Below are positions 24,111-35,689 of a stretch of DNA of 64,000 bases, one piece after another. This DNA is from Diabrotica undecimpunctata (Eukaryota > Arthropoda > Insecta > Coleoptera > Chrysomelidae). The stretch is from the NCBI RefSeq assembly GCF_040954645.1, contig NC_092810.1, positions 9,594,185-9,658,184 of the forward strand. Direction: 5' to 3'. Both the position numbers and the translations under genes were made by a program. The notes beneath the pieces are model-generated. The model was given only the letters and a program-made list of their open reading frames with translations, was not told where the DNA came from and searched no databases. The first letter of the stretch is position 1; each line of letters starts with the position of its first letter.

Positions 24111-24944
24111 CAGTGGCGGCTGGTGTGGTAAAATTTTGGGTAGGCCAAGCCAGCAAATTACATAAAGCTATGTGTAATCAGTGGCGGATCCAGAGGGAGG
24201 GTCACGATGTCATGACCCCCCCCCCCCTTAAAAATATTTGGAAACCCACTTATCCTATTGGTGGTAAGACTAAAAGTGACCTTGCATCAGAGAAAGAGAA
24301 AAGTAATCACCCTTAAGATCCAGGACCTCCCCAAAAAAAAATTCTGTAGTCGCCAGTGTGTGTAATACATTTTTTTTTGTGTGAGAGTGGGAATCTTTTT
24401 TTTTTCGAATTTTACGATTTTTTTTTTAAATTTATTTGGGCAACCGTGCACTTGTTTGCAATTATGTTGTTTGTTTAAAAATATGTTACAATTATAGATT
24501 ATGTTACATATTTTTTTATCATAATTTAAAAGAAAATTTATATTACAATTCGATAATTACGTTACAAATGACAACGATGGTCGGCGTAGGCCCGATCGTC
24601 TGGTGCCTAAACAGCAAGCATGAACACGACAATATAAATCGTTGTCCGGCAAGCTGCTTAACTTTAAACGCGTTTTGTACGGGGATCTTATGTGAGCTGG
24701 GTCGGCCAGTTCCGATCGGGCCTATTAATTATATTTAAAATGCCTGAATACGATTCGATGCTTTCTGTGATAATATAATAACATAGCTTTTTTAACGGAC
24801 GCTAATGTATTGAGTGATTTAGTACATTTAAAAGTTATTTACATGCATTAACATAATTTTTGAATATATGTTTTTCAATTTTAAAGCTCTTAAAATTATT
24901 GGGTAGGCCCGGCCTATCCTGCCTACCCCCAAAAGCCGCCACTG
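24111..24944. mobile_element. non-autonomous hAT element with 8-bp duplication
   Basis: It starts CAGTGGCGGCTGG and ends AAAGCCGCCACTG, giving an 11-bp perfect terminal inverted repeat. GTATGTAT stands immediately on both sides (24103-24110 and 24945-24952), the 8-bp duplication expected for hAT. The inner ends also mirror each other (TGGGTAGGCCAAGCC versus GGGTAGGCCCGGCC). No transposase. Another hAT MITE is nested inside at 24179-24358. Confidence 0.92.
24179..24358. mobile_element. 180-bp hAT MITE nested in the previous element
   Basis: It begins CAGTGGCGGATCC and ends AGTCGCCAGTG, flanked by perfect TGTGTAAT at 24171-24178 and 24359-24366. It contains a poly-C run (about 24219-24228). 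The insertion into 24111-24944 postdates that element. Confidence 0.88.
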
Positions 24945-24974
24945 GTATGTATGTATGTACAGCGTTATCAGGCC

Positions 24975-25130
24975 TTTTAGGCTCATTGCTGGTTGGATAA
25001 TTTCTATCGTTTTCTGTTCTTAGCTATCAGCTTCCAATCTCTGAGATCTTCCATCACTACATCTCTCCATTTCTTTCTTGGTCTTCCTCTCTTTTTTTTT
25101 CCTCAGGTACTTTCCAAGCAATATTTTTGA
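24975..25130 (-). pseudogene. LINE 3' terminal scrap
   Basis: The minus frame reads GRPRKKWRDVVMEDLRDWKLIAKNR, the RPRxxW...DL..W tail of EN-RT LINEs. Nothing upstream of it is preserved. Confidence 0.6.
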
Positions 25131-25325
25131 CTAGTCTATTACCACAGAATAAATAACAATCAGAATGCCCACTCTCAGATGCCGCCTTTGAAGTTTATCA
25201 GCACGCGATCGCCATATTTTAAACGGAAACAGTCTCGGATTGAGAAATTTGTGACAAGCTACGACAGAACTGTAATTTAAATTTTTAGAGGTTAATAATT
25301 TAGTACATTTGATAGTTATTTATTG

Positions 25326-25440
25326 TACAAGACGATAAATTTGTACTTTATCTTCGAGAGCGTTTTTTAGCGTCAAGACGTCAGTCGAGACGCTAATTAT
25401 GCTCGAGAAGATAATGCGATTTTATCGTCGTGTGCAATAC
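25326..25440. repeat. imperfect palindrome
   Basis: AAGACGATAAATTT...TTATCTTCGAGAGCG is mirrored by CGCTAATTATGCTCGAGAAGATAA...TTTTATCGTC around the centre near 25383 (GACGTCAGTC). The arms are about 45 bp. It lies inside the element at 25143-26171. Confidence 0.65.
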
Positions 25441-25646
25441 AACATTTTTTTCTATAGCAAGACTTCAAGTTCAGGTGAAAAATAGAATTTCAAAGAAAAT
25501 TGTAATTTTTAGCACAAAAATCACAATTGTGTTGCTCCGTTGCTAGGGATATGAATTACTCTGTCAACAAATGTCAAACAAATGTTACGTTTTGGTTTTT
25601 GCGGAGAATATTGTTGCGTTTTGTGTACAAAGTGAATAAATACGAA

Positions 25647-25814
25647 ATGGACGAAAAAGAATTGACACAAGAAAAGGAAAACTTGCCATCAGATGTAGAA
25701 AATGCAGCGTTAGAAGCAGAAAGTTTATTGTTGCCACAAAAATCTAGGATGATGTATGAGAAAGAATACCATTTAATCCTTAATGTGTTTGAATTTGTAA
25801 ATTTTATTGAATAA
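25647..25814 (+). CDS. short ORF, start of a transposon-borne protein
   Basis: ATG at 25647 opens 55 codons (MDEKELTQEKENLPSDVE..., then LLLPQKSRMMYEKEYHLIL) ending at TAA 25812-25814. The Pro-Gln-Lys-Ser...Tyr-Glu-Lys-Glu-Tyr segment resembles the start of SAM-like core-binding regions in tyrosine-recombinase-type proteins common in arthropod repeats, but the rest is missing. Function cannot be assigned; it is likely a truncated remnant. Confidence 0.35.
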   Translation: MDEKELTQEKENLPSDVENAALEAESLLLPQKSRMMYEKEYHLILNVFEFVNFIE

Positions 25815-26315
25815 AAAAAAGTTAAAACATTTTATCTACTCTTGCTGTTAAAGTGTCACTTTATCTACCCTTGCGGTTCAAATGATACTTTATCTACTCA
25901 AAACAGTTGTTATAGCAACACTTTAACATAAGCTATGGAAAAAAAAAATTTAATCTATTCTTCAACTAAAAGTAGGATCAAATAGTGCATATGATGTCTA
26001 TAGTTGCCGTAAATAAATTAAACCGGGTTAATTTTTCTATGCACACCAGATAAAATGTCCCTGAACAGCATTGGTTCCGGTTAAAACATGGCTGATTCAG
26101 TCTGCGCGAACGAGATGCGCGTACTTATTTTTTCAAGCAAAGTGGGCATTCCGATTATTTATTATTCTGTGCCCTGGCTATGCTCTCACGTATGTCAACA
26201 TACGTTGATTTTTTTATAATTACGTTAAATCCAGAGGTAGCTATGGAAAAATGACATCAAAATAATAATATTGTTAGTTACTGTCAAATGTATTTTGTAG
26301 TATTGTAAAGCTTTT

Positions 26316-27053
26316 GGTCGAGGTAAAGTTATCGATGAGAAAATTTGTTCAATCATTATTAGATTTTTTAATTCTGGAAAATCCAGTTCGAAAATCGCGA
26401 ATATGTTGCAATTGTCACGCTATAGTGTAAGAAATATAGTCAGAAGTTACAAAACTACAGGTTCGGTCGTCACAAAACCTAGAAATGTATGAAAAAGTAA
26501 AATAACCGAAGCAGATCGAAGGACATTAAGACGCATTATAGTGAAAAATCGACGAGCAAATTATATGGAGTTAAGCGTTTTATGGAGTGACGTTATTGGA
26601 AGACACGTTTCTAAATCAACATGTCACCGAGAGGCCCACAAATTCTAAGGAAAAGCCACTTTTAGCATTAGAACAAAAGAAAAATAGAATAAGGTGTTCA
26701 AAAGAGCATAAAGATTAGACTCAGTCTCAATGGGATTTAATACAATGGAGTGATGGGTCCAGATTTGAAGTGTGTGTTGGAGACAGTAGTAGTTGCGTCA
26801 TTCGCTGGAAAAATGAAGCTTTCCATCCCGACTGTCTCAAGAGAAAAGTCAAATTTCCTGCATCTGTCATTTGTGGCGCGAAATGAAAAATGCTTTGAGA
26901 AAACATCCTGCCAGGTGCGTCAACGAATTGAAGGAAAAATTTCAAGAAATATGGGATTCGTTTACATTAGAATTTTGTCAGAACTTGCTAAAAACTATGC
27001 CTCGAAGAATTGTGGATCTTATAAAAAATAAAGGGGATGTAACTCAGTGGTAA
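26316..27053 (+). pseudogene. Tc1-like transposase, internally deleted
   Basis: Plus strand. The N-terminal HTH pair (GRGKVIDEKICSIIIRFFNS, LSRYSVRNIVRSYK, ITEADRRTLRRIIVKN) leads to MGFNTMEWSDGSRFEVCVGD (first Asp region, SDESRF expected). KNEAFHPDCLKRKVKFPAS follows, then a jump to WREMKNALRKHP and the C-terminal RRIVDLIKNKGDVTQW with stop at 27051-27053. The segment carrying the second Asp and the Glu is deleted. Frameshifts and stops are present. Confidence 0.82.
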
Positions 27054-27410
27054 ACTTCCCTATTTTTTTTTGTTAATATTATATATTCTATGCGGTTTTA
27101 AATCTATTATTATTCTGTTTAATCAATAGTTTCCATTACGTTATAAAATATTTTCTATAATTAGAAAATCAAATCAAAAATGTTATTCGTTTTTTTATTT
27201 TTATTTTTGTTCTCTAAAATTTAATTTTCTTATCAATCTAACGTTGGGCCAACTAATATGGGAAGGGGCTCGTATAAATATGTGTAATTTTTAAAACATC
27301 ACACGGCTGTATCGTTTCTCTGTCCCTTTGTTGTAATTTTATATTAGTCATAAAAGGAAATAAACCGCTACTTGCGCTTGCGCTTTGTATTTTTTCGCGA
27401 AAGTTTACAA

Positions 27411-27502
27411 CCTTCGATAGCTCAGTTGGTAGAGCGGTGGACTGTAGTGGAATTATCAGCGTAGTCATCCATAGGTCGCTGGTTCAAATCCGGCTCGAAG
27501 GA
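27411..27502 (+). tRNA. tRNA-Tyr (GTA) with 19-nt intron
   Basis: The acceptor stem CCTTCGA (27411-27417) pairs with TCGAAGG (27495-27501), discriminator A. D arm is GCTC...GAGC, T arm GCTGG-TTCAAAT-CCGGC. The anticodon loop CTGTAGA contains GTA at 27444-27446. The intron 27448-27466 interrupts between positions 37 and 38, the canonical eukaryotic site. The mature RNA would be 73 nt plus added CCA. All stems pair, so this looks functional. It stands alone between a Tc1 relic and the SLC46 gene. Confidence 0.96.
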
Positions 27503-27510
27503 TTTTTTTT
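27503..27510 (+). terminator. RNA polymerase III T-run terminator
   Basis: Eight or more T residues directly after the tRNA discriminator base. Confidence 0.85.
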
Positions 27511-27529
27511 ATTGATAAATTTAATAAAC

Positions 27530-28700
27530 TTTATTATTTCCAAAGCATTTAAAAATATACAATATATTGAATTGCACGTAAATATTAATAAAATTGTATT
27601 GTGTCATGAACTTTGGTGGTTTGGGATTCAATTATTAATTTGTTTTTGAACTTTCTCCAAACTGGCCACAATTTTACTTTAAAATTAATTTTATTTAACA
27701 TTTCGATTTCCACTTCAAAAAACGTTTTCAAAATAATGTAACGTATGTTTTGCCTACCACATAGGATATTACTATGGGGGGTTGAAAATTGGGGACAGAA
27801 ATTATTGGGGCAGAGATAGGGCAAGCAAAATAAACGAAACTTATGCGAACGGCGCTCAGGGTTTATTTGGAGAAACTGGGTCGTGGATAAGTGAATGGCA
27901 AGGGGTTGGATTGGGGCAACTACAAAAAATGAATCAAAAATAGGGTACTTACATGAATATCCTTGACAAATGGCCAAACAAAATACAAGAAGCTGTTTAG
28001 CTATTTAAAATAGGACGCCGCTTTGAGGAAACTTCCTGATGGATGAAAGAAAAAGGTTCTTCCTTACTAAAAAATACAAGATAAAGGTTAGAAGACTTTT
28101 CTAAAATAAATAAAGAAATTAATTGTTTTAAACCTGACTTCTCTTTCGACCTTTCTTATATCGCTTCTACTGTCCCTTACCCTGCATATTAAGTTGAAGG
28201 GGCAAGCGAACCGGAATTCTTGACAAATATGCTTCAAATTATATCGTAAAATAACCTTGAATCATTCCCAGCTAAAATCTCGAAACTAACGCATACAAAT
28301 AAATAAAACCATAGTTAAAGTCGCAGTTACAACTGGAATTGGGAATTTTTTCCTTTACATTACAAAATAAACAGAGAATCGGAGAGATATTTTATGCTTG
28401 GTCCAGAGGCGTACTAGAAAATTTTTTATTCTTGAATATTAGATAGCTTTTAAGGAATTTTCTGCATGCTACAATAAAACTTTAACTTTTTGTTGCTCGG
28501 TAAAAAATATTGCTTTTAACAACCACTGTATGATAAATGATTGGCGACGGGGCAACGGAGGTTCGTGGAAAGTCGACGGCGCGCAGTGTTGCCATTTATA
28601 GTGTGTATATCTAATTTAAAACTTAACGTATTTTATAAGAGACTTCTAAAATATTTTGTATTATGTTAAAAAGATTAATTGTGAAGTAATGGAAACTTTC
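27530..28700. other. spacer upstream of SLC46 gene, no gene recognised
   Basis: A 130-codon minus frame at 27585-27977 matches nothing I know. The segment 28540-28600 (GGCGACGGGGCAACGG, GTCGACGGCGCGC) is unusually GC-rich for the region and could belong to the SLC46 promoter or 5' leader. No TATA box could be assigned. Confidence 0.35.
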
Positions 28701-28755
28701 TAATTGAATTTATATGTTTTAGTATTTATTAGAGATCAAAGTAGTACGTCCAAAG

Positions 28756-29363
28756 ATGTCAATGATCCCAGCCGCAAGTATACATTCCTTAGTCGACGTT
28801 TTTGAGGTATCAAAATGTGGACCTACCACCCAAAATGAGACACCAAGTTTAGTTATCAAGACTAAAGTACCCCTTTGTAAAAAACTAAAAGGTGTCGCGA
28901 AAAATATTACCGTCGAACCAATTTTACTACTTAGTATGTTGGCCCATGTGGTATCCGCCCTTACGGTCCAAAATCTAATTTTAGAAAAAAGTTGTAGAGT
29001 CCATCTAGTATTGAGCAATGCTACTTGCAACACCCTTACCTACAAGAATAAATCCGATCCTGAATATCTAGATTATGAGAAAAAAGTGCAGGTTGTAGCT
29101 ACGAGTATGTTCATATGGAGGGATGCTATCATGAGTTTAATACCATCAATGCTTCTACTTTTTATAGGATCGTGGAGTGATCGATACAAGAAGAGAAAGC
29201 ATATTATTCTTAACGTTACATTGGGAGATATATTCACAACATTATGTTGGCTTATCTCCACGTTTTATTTTTGTGAATTGCCCCTGGAAGTAACTATTTT
29301 AGGAGAAGTTTTACCAGCAGTAGTAACTGGAGGACAACCAGTTGCTTCAATGGCATTTTTCAG
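28756..29363 (+). CDS. SLC46-like MFS transporter, exon 1
   Basis: ATG at 28756 to the GTAAGT donor after 29363, leaving in phase 2. About 50 cytosolic residues precede TM1 (ITVEPILLLSMLAHVVSAL). The first luminal/extracellular loop has Cys pairs and N-glycosylation motifs (NAT, NKS). TM2-TM3 are followed by the MFS motif A GSWSDRYKKRKH at residues 138-149, then TM4-5 (LGEVLPAVVTGG). SLC46 members are proton-coupled carriers (folate, or lysosomal solutes); the substrate here is not deducible. Joined with five later exons it gives 521 residues. An upstream non-coding exon is possible (AG at 28722-28723). Confidence 0.9.
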
Positions 29364-30079
29364 GTAAGTTCCCTTTTTTATTGATTCTTTTTAAAAATAC
29401 TTTCAAACAGGCTATTTTAAAATACTTGACTATCTAGTAGACTACTTTATAATAGATTCTCATGTTTTTGTTGTTACAGCCTTGTAACATATCATAATCC
29501 GGTCCTCGCATATCTCTTCATTAATACAATCCAGCCCTGTACTGTATTTACTTTACCACAAAAAATCGAGTTTTCGTTAAATGTCTAAGTGTAAATTTTT
29601 ATTACCTCATAAATCAGACTTTATCATATATTCTTTATCTATAAGAAAGATTATTTATACAATATCTAACAGAACAAGCCAATTCGCCAGTAACTCGAGA
29701 TTATCGGTATAAAACTATAACGGAACTTTTGTTGATTACATTGCAAGATTAAATGTGTAACAAAAAAAACTGGATGTAGCATTCTGGGAGTGACAGAGAA
29801 AAAACGGAAACATAGTATTTTGAGAACGATTTCCAAACTACAAATCGAAACGTCAAATAAATTTATGTTAAAGTAAAATTGTGGCTTATTCTCAACAAAA
29901 ATAGTAACTTGTGGATAATGTAGCGACAATTTTTATATATCGGACTTTTCCATTAAAATGCGATGATTGGTTCTAGTTTTTTTTTTTCAACGAGAACTTA
30001 AATTACGAATTTATTTTCTTAATGTTTTAATACTTCTCAAAGAATCACTCCTCCTTATTCCTTTGGAACGGCATGGTGA

Positions 30080-30290
30080 TACTGTTAATATTAGCTTGCG
30101 GTCTGTATTGACTGCGATCCTGAGGCAGATGGACGGCTTTATGTCAAGATTTTCTCACCAGAATCTTCATTTGGTCTGCCCATCGTGTGCGAGATACTGC
30201 TCTTGATATTGGGCCTTCTACCCCTCGTTTTACTATCAATAGTTCCATAGTTCCAATTCTTCTAGCTGTTCTATTCTATTCTTCTTCTTC
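30080..30290 (-). pseudogene. LINE 3'-end scrap
   Basis: The minus strand reads RKNWNYGTIDSKTRGRRPNIKSSISHTMGR and similar words, with stops, resembling the degenerate tail after the RT of EN-RT LINEs. Low information; in SLC46 intron 1. Confidence 0.4.
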
Positions 30291-30394
30291 TAGCGAAAGA
30301 TATTCTTTCGCTGTTACTCATGATGTGTTTAGTTTAACTAAAACACACAACAAAGTCCGAATTGAATTCCCGAAACACTTCTTTGTTACTTCTT

Positions 30395-31450
30395 TTTAGC
30401 AAACAATTTGTCCTCTTTAGTGTCTAATATTTCACTATCAGAGTCGTCACTATCTGAATTGTCTATCCGAATAATTAGATGCCGGACCTCATCTATAACT
30501 CGCTCGGTTTGAAAAGACTGAACGATTATGTCTTCCGTATGTCTAATACAATTTTGCCATTGTTCTGCCTATATTTGTTCTAGCGATTTTTTCCATAAAC
30601 TAAGAACGCTAGCGTCATGTGTTGTTTTGGACGCATATTTATCATAAAAATTTTTGGCTATATTCCAAACTAACTCAATTGCATTATAGTGGCAATGGTA
30701 GGGCGGAAGTCGAAGAACTTCATCGCCATATTTAAGAGCCATTTGGTCAGTAACAAATTTCTTTTGAATTTTGTGCTTTCCACACCTTTGAAGTAAATCG
30801 ACTTTTAAAAATATGTCACTGTGATAAATTTTCTTTTCTGTCAACCACAACTGTATTTCTTCTTTTGTCCAGCTGCTTTAAGGAAATCTCTCTTCTACTC
30901 TTGAGTGGTAGGATACATTATCCAACACTAATGGATGGTCGCTCCAATTTTTTTAACAAATTTTCTTCAAACCATTCTTCAAAAATATTTGCATCCATAT
31001 TTCCATGGTAATCATCTGTATTCTATGTGGACGAAAAAATTAAACTAGCGTCAGGAATAAAACCCTCACCATTTCCATCATAAAGTATAATGTAGCGTTT
31101 ACCACTACCAGAACGACTAGAAGAATGACATTTCGTGATGTCATCTTGCCAGGATGATTTTGACATATTTCCTATAGCAAAAATCTAAGTTTCATCTAAA
31201 AATACAACTTGCCTCGGACTATCAGACGTTTTATTCTACATGTATTTTCTTAAATAATGCCACCGTTTTGAAACAGCATTAGAGAGTTCACACAATACTT
31301 GTCTATTATTTGTCTTTTTATATCGAAAACCTAAATGTTTCAGCACCCTCCACAAATTTTTTAAACTAATATCACACAGTTCCTTGTCTTTTATTTTTTG
31401 TAACACAGCACTAACTGTTAAATAAGATTTTTGTTGATTGTGTATTTTGT
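30395..31450 (-). pseudogene. DD82E ('Sailor'-type) Tc1/mariner transposase, decayed copy 1
   Basis: Minus strand. SLKNLWRVLKHLGFRYKK (about 31330) leads to VVFLDET (first Asp) and SSWQDDITKCHSS, then NTDDYHGNMDANIFEEWF, a lost MDN region, and DEVLRLPPYHCHYNAIELVW (the Glu), ending with an acidic Ser/Asp tail near 30430. Stops and frameshifts occur throughout. It is homologous to the better copy at 41744-43018. Confidence 0.8.
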
Positions 31451-31459
31451 TAAATTATT

Positions 31460-32700
31460 AAATAACACTAATACAACCCACGACCATCAATTAATTTTTA
31501 ACGATAAACAGAAAAAAAAAATATGATGACGTTTGAATTTGATCTACTTTGTCGACGACAGTGTCGTTAACAGAAAGGTATTTTTAAACAGCATGAATCA
31601 TTTTTCAATGATTGTGTGGATTTAAGAAATACATTACTAAACAAATTTTTAAACTGTGTATAAAGGAGATTACAGTTATTATAACACATGGTACTCCTTA
31701 TTTTTTAAATAATATGTTCTTGTAAAGGCATAACTTTGATTATTGGGTAAACCTACATTATACGATACGTCAGAAGAAATTAAAAAACATTAACATGTAA
31801 TAAATTCACTGTTTAACTATTGCAATAAAATATTAAAACCAATAAACGATAACTTGCTGAGCACTGCTGATTGAAACAACAGAGCAGTAAAAGGTAGTGT
31901 AAAATATACCGCCGGTTATCTGGTCCACTAGTAATAAAGTAGTAAAATAGTAGGTGAAAAATATATATTCAGTGCTATGATTCTTAAATCTGGTCCTGAT
32001 GCGCCACTTAGGGCAAACCGGCAACGTGGTCGGCTGTTCTCCCATAAGAAATACATTGCCTATTTTACCTGCACTGCATTCTAACTGTAGCTTCTACTAT
32101 AGTATATAAATTTTACAGTATCAAGAGTTAGCTACCATGTTGACCATTGTACTAAACTATGAATCTCTAATAGGTGTCATCAGTTCATTACCATATTGGT
32201 CCTGTGTTACGTACATCCTTATTAAAGTTCTATAAGATTGTCATTTCCTATTCAATTTTCTTTTTTTTAAATGAAAAACTCATCAATCTAAAATCAACTC
32301 CAACGTCAAGTCAACGTCAAGTCAAGAAGATGCAAACAACTTTGAATTTTGAGAAAAACTATTTCAGTTCTTGATATTTTATTTATTAAAATTATTAATT
32401 ATTATTTATTAATTAAGAGTAACATTCATTTGCAACTTAATTTTTATATAAAGCTCTTGAAATTACTTAATATCAAAAATAAATTATATTCAATAATAAA
32501 AATATTAAAAATAAAGAAGAAGTTCAACAAAGGAATAAGAAAACAATGCAAGAAGAAAGAAAATATTAAATTCCAATGCAGACTCAAGAATATACCGGTA
32601 ATTTTAATCCAATAATGGAAGACTCCTATCTCACATATACGGATATAAGTTATAATATTGTAATGTTTGTTTTAATTTATTTAAAGCCTTTGAATAGTAA
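31460..32700. other. AT-rich intron sequence, nothing recognised
   Basis: Very AT-rich (the frame 32349-32615 is Lys/Ile/Leu/Asn-rich from base composition). No domain or inverted repeat noted. Confidence 0.45.
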
Positions 32701-32713
32701 TACTAAAACAGAA

Positions 32714-33350
32714 TTAATTTATAACATTTATTAATTTATTTACACGTCTTCTTCTTAATGTTCGAAATGTTCCCAGAACCCAAGCAGAGCTTAGCATATC
32801 ATTGCCTCTGCTTAAGACATGATTTCTCTTGAAATCTTGTCGGAACTTTAACTGGATGCTGGTAACGGCCACTTGACTCTCTTTTACAACTACCAGTTGT
32901 ATAAAAGTTGCAAGGTACGGTTTTTGCTTTTCACTATGCGGATTGTAACAGACTAATACCTTGACTTCGGTGTCTAAAGATTTCCTCCACCATATTTTGG
33001 ACAACCAGTTGACGGCATTCTAGCATGGGCATGGCTAATTTTTTCACTTTGGATTCCAGGACGTGCACCCTCAAGTTTCCCATACATCTTGGTAGGTAGG
33101 CTGGCCACGGGCAGTATTTTGTTACCAGATAGAAAGGGTAAAGGGATGTATATTCAAATTTCAGAGCTTTTTCGAGAGCTGGTAGAACTTTCTTCGAAAG
33201 ATCGATGGTAATCGTCATGCGTCTTTAATCTGGGAGTGCAAATAGATCTTTCCTTTTTTCAGTAGTTACACCATATCTTGCTTTACTGTTATCTCCATAT
33301 GCCTTCACGAATTCCTCAAACGTGAGGTCAGGTACTTCTTTGACTTGGGT
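32714..33350 (-). pseudogene. unidentified frame downstream of a Gypsy integrase
   Basis: Minus strand, immediately 3' of the integrase relic. A continuous but interrupted protein runs FEEFVKAYGDNSKARYG...LFALPD, stop, MTITIDLSKKVLPALEKAL, then a shifted frame VWWRKSLDTEVKVLVCY. I do not recognise it. Its position could fit an extra or env-like reading frame of the retrotransposon, but it shows no signal peptide or membrane segment. Confidence 0.35.
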
Positions 33351-33389
33351 TTTTTTTCCTCTTCTTCATCTACTTCGTTGACTCCTTCG

Positions 33390-34690
33390 AATTGCGCCAA
33401 CTAGTTATGGTGTACTATGATCGGTTTTCTACTAGGAGTCTTGTTTATATCGTTAATATTGTCTTTAAGGTATGGACCTTCCCAGAACTACTGCAACTTG
33501 GAAGAACAGCCCTTTTGCTTCTTTGCTTCTTGACATCTAAACTCTAGATCACAAGGTAGTCGCATCTCGTGTCCAAATGAGAATTTTGCTGGTATTTGGC
33601 CTGTTAATTCATTAACAGTGGATCTGTAGGCCATTGCGAAGAATAGATGGTACTGGTCCTAGTCTCGCTGATAATTGGACATTATTTTTGCCAAATACTT
33701 GCCAACTATTTTATTCATTCGCTCTACCATCCATCCGATTGTAGTTGATAGTCTGTTGTTTTTGTTTAATTCATACCTAGGCTATCGCAGACTCCCTGGA
33801 ATAGATCGCTTTCGAAGTTCTTTCCTTGGTCACTGTGGGTCTCCAAAGGCACCCCAAATTGGCTGATGTACTATTTGATCAACACATCTGCAATAGAAGT
33901 GGCCTTCTGGTTGGAATTGCGTAGATCTCTATTAATTTTGTGAAGTAATCCTTTTCGCTTTCCGGAAACGGTCAAAGATATTCTTTCAAATGGACTTCTT
34001 ACATAGGAGCCTTTCTTTTTCAGTAAGGTCCCTTACTCGTGGCACAGGTAGTACATTTCTTACACCAGTCCTCTACATTGACGAAACGATTCATTCAATA
34101 AAACCGTTTCCAGAATTCTCTGAAAGGTTTTCTTCACACCAAAATACCCTCCTGATGAACTGTCGTCTAACTGACGAATTTCTTTGGAATCACCGACTTG
34201 AAAATATTATCATTTCCAGTAATCGTTTAAGCAATCCGCCTTCCATGATAAAAGAGTCCCACTGGATTTAATATGTTTTAACTACTGAGCTAGGATTGAT
34301 ATTTATTGCCATTTTTCTAATAGAAAATTGGAAAAATCCAATTTTCTATAAAATTGGATCTTTCTCTTGTTCTTCTCTGAGCTTATTAGGTGTCCACTCC
34401 TCTTTGACCACCGTTGTTCTTAGCACTGCTGCTTCCTTCGATTCTGTCTTTTTTTGCAGTGAAAACACTCTACTGGGCAAAGCAAGGAGAACCATGTGTA
34501 CCTTCCTCGTCTATCTTGACCTTGCCTTCCACTGGGGTTGGTTACCTAATCTGCAGGATAGTTGCTTAGGTGTCCGAGGTTTACCCGTGTGGTCAAGACC
34601 GCACTTCGTGGCTGTGAGGATAGGGATTGAGATTGAGATGCTAACTGGAGACGGCATCTTATATTGTGCATCACTATCCCTTTGAACCTC
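33390..34690 (-). pseudogene. Gypsy-type integrase relic
   Basis: Reading the minus strand downwards gives ARPILYRKLDFS-like spacer words, then VHQEGILV and WCKKCTTCATSKGPY (the HHCC zinc-binding end), KRKAPM, a KDYFTKLIEIYAIP block (first catalytic Asp region), and finally the chromatin-proximal C-terminus KKQKGCSSKLQ.FWEGPYL and IVHHN.LAQFEG. Many stops and frameshifts. No LTRs or RT were identified. Confidence 0.7.
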
Positions 34691-34699
34691 TTTGAGTCA

Positions 34700-35230
34700 A
34701 ATTCAAGAGGAATAAATAGTACACACATTAACATAAAAATAAAAAAAGATAATATACAGTACATAAAATATTACAGCATGTAAAACACGTTTTATATAAA
34801 AAACAAAAAAACTTTTTAGGCACTTATATTATTAATTTTGACATTTTAAAAGAATAATATTTACAATTCGAACTCCCACACAAGAAAAAAATGAAAAGAA
34901 TGAAATTATCCATGCTATAGAATTAAGAAAAGCTGTTTTTCTTCCAGATTAGCTTCAACATTACCTTCTGCATCCAAGTTAGACAAAAACCGACTTAATA
35001 TCCAGAACTGGTCAATAACTAAGTATATATTTGGTAAGTCATATAAATATTTACCTTTGCAATTTAATCGAAGAATTTGAAAGATTAAAATTGGAATTTA
35101 ATAAATTAAAGAGATATATAAGCAAATCCGAAATTAATAGTAAAGAAATACAAAAATCTTTACTGCTCGTACTAGCACAAAATTTGGAATGAAAATTAAA
35201 TCATAAAGTTTTCAATCAAGCTCATTATAC
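34700..35230. other. intron sequence, nothing recognised
   Basis: AT-rich, no coherent frame. Confidence 0.45.
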
Positions 35231-35234
35231 CACA

Positions 35235-35560
35235 GAATAGTAAAACAGCTTAATAACTCCATTAGGATCACTACTTAAATCGGCAACAAGAAATCTATAC
35301 CACAATATGCTCATCGAGACCACGAAGAACAAGGCGGATTCCGAAAAGCCAGATCGTGTCTACATAATATATTCACTATGAATTCTCAATTACAAAAAAG
35401 TTGGAAAACAGAGCCCTGCAGTGCATTTAATGCCAGAGCACAGAGCATAGGAAAAGCTGTTATAGATAGAGACCTCAGAGACGATGACTGGGGAAATAGA
35501 GTGCTGTGGAGGACAAAAATGGCGAACTCATAATGGGAAAACTCGAAGAAGAAGAAAATA
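35235..35560 (+). pseudogene. LINE RT scrap
   Basis: The plus strand reads EEQGGFRKARSCLHNIFTMNSQL near 35330-35395, the RT motif with QxGFRKGRS. A 3'-tail-like block ending in GAAGAAGAAG follows. Everything else is lost. Confidence 0.6.
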
Positions 35561-35689
35561 ATCAAACCAAAATAAAAACAATTTCAGCTTACTGAGGTTC
35601 CTTATTTCTGATAATAATTAAAGCAAATGTAATAAAATATATTATATTTTAGTTATATTACATATCTTAATCGCCAAAAAAATGGAAAA

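Larger units (their letters stand above)
25143..26171. mobile_element. long-TIR element with a short reading frame
   Basis: CACAGAATAAATAACAATC at 25143 is mirrored by the complement of 26141-26171. The similarity continues inward with interruptions to about 25231 and 26073 (a CCATRTTTTAAMCGGAAC block). A secondary hairpin lies at 25326-25440. It carries the frame at 25647-25814. No clear target duplication was seen. Confidence 0.65.

Noticed and set aside
27585..27977. 130-codon minus frame near the tRNA as a protein gene
   Set aside because: No recognisable domain and no supporting signals; listed only as unrecognised spacer.
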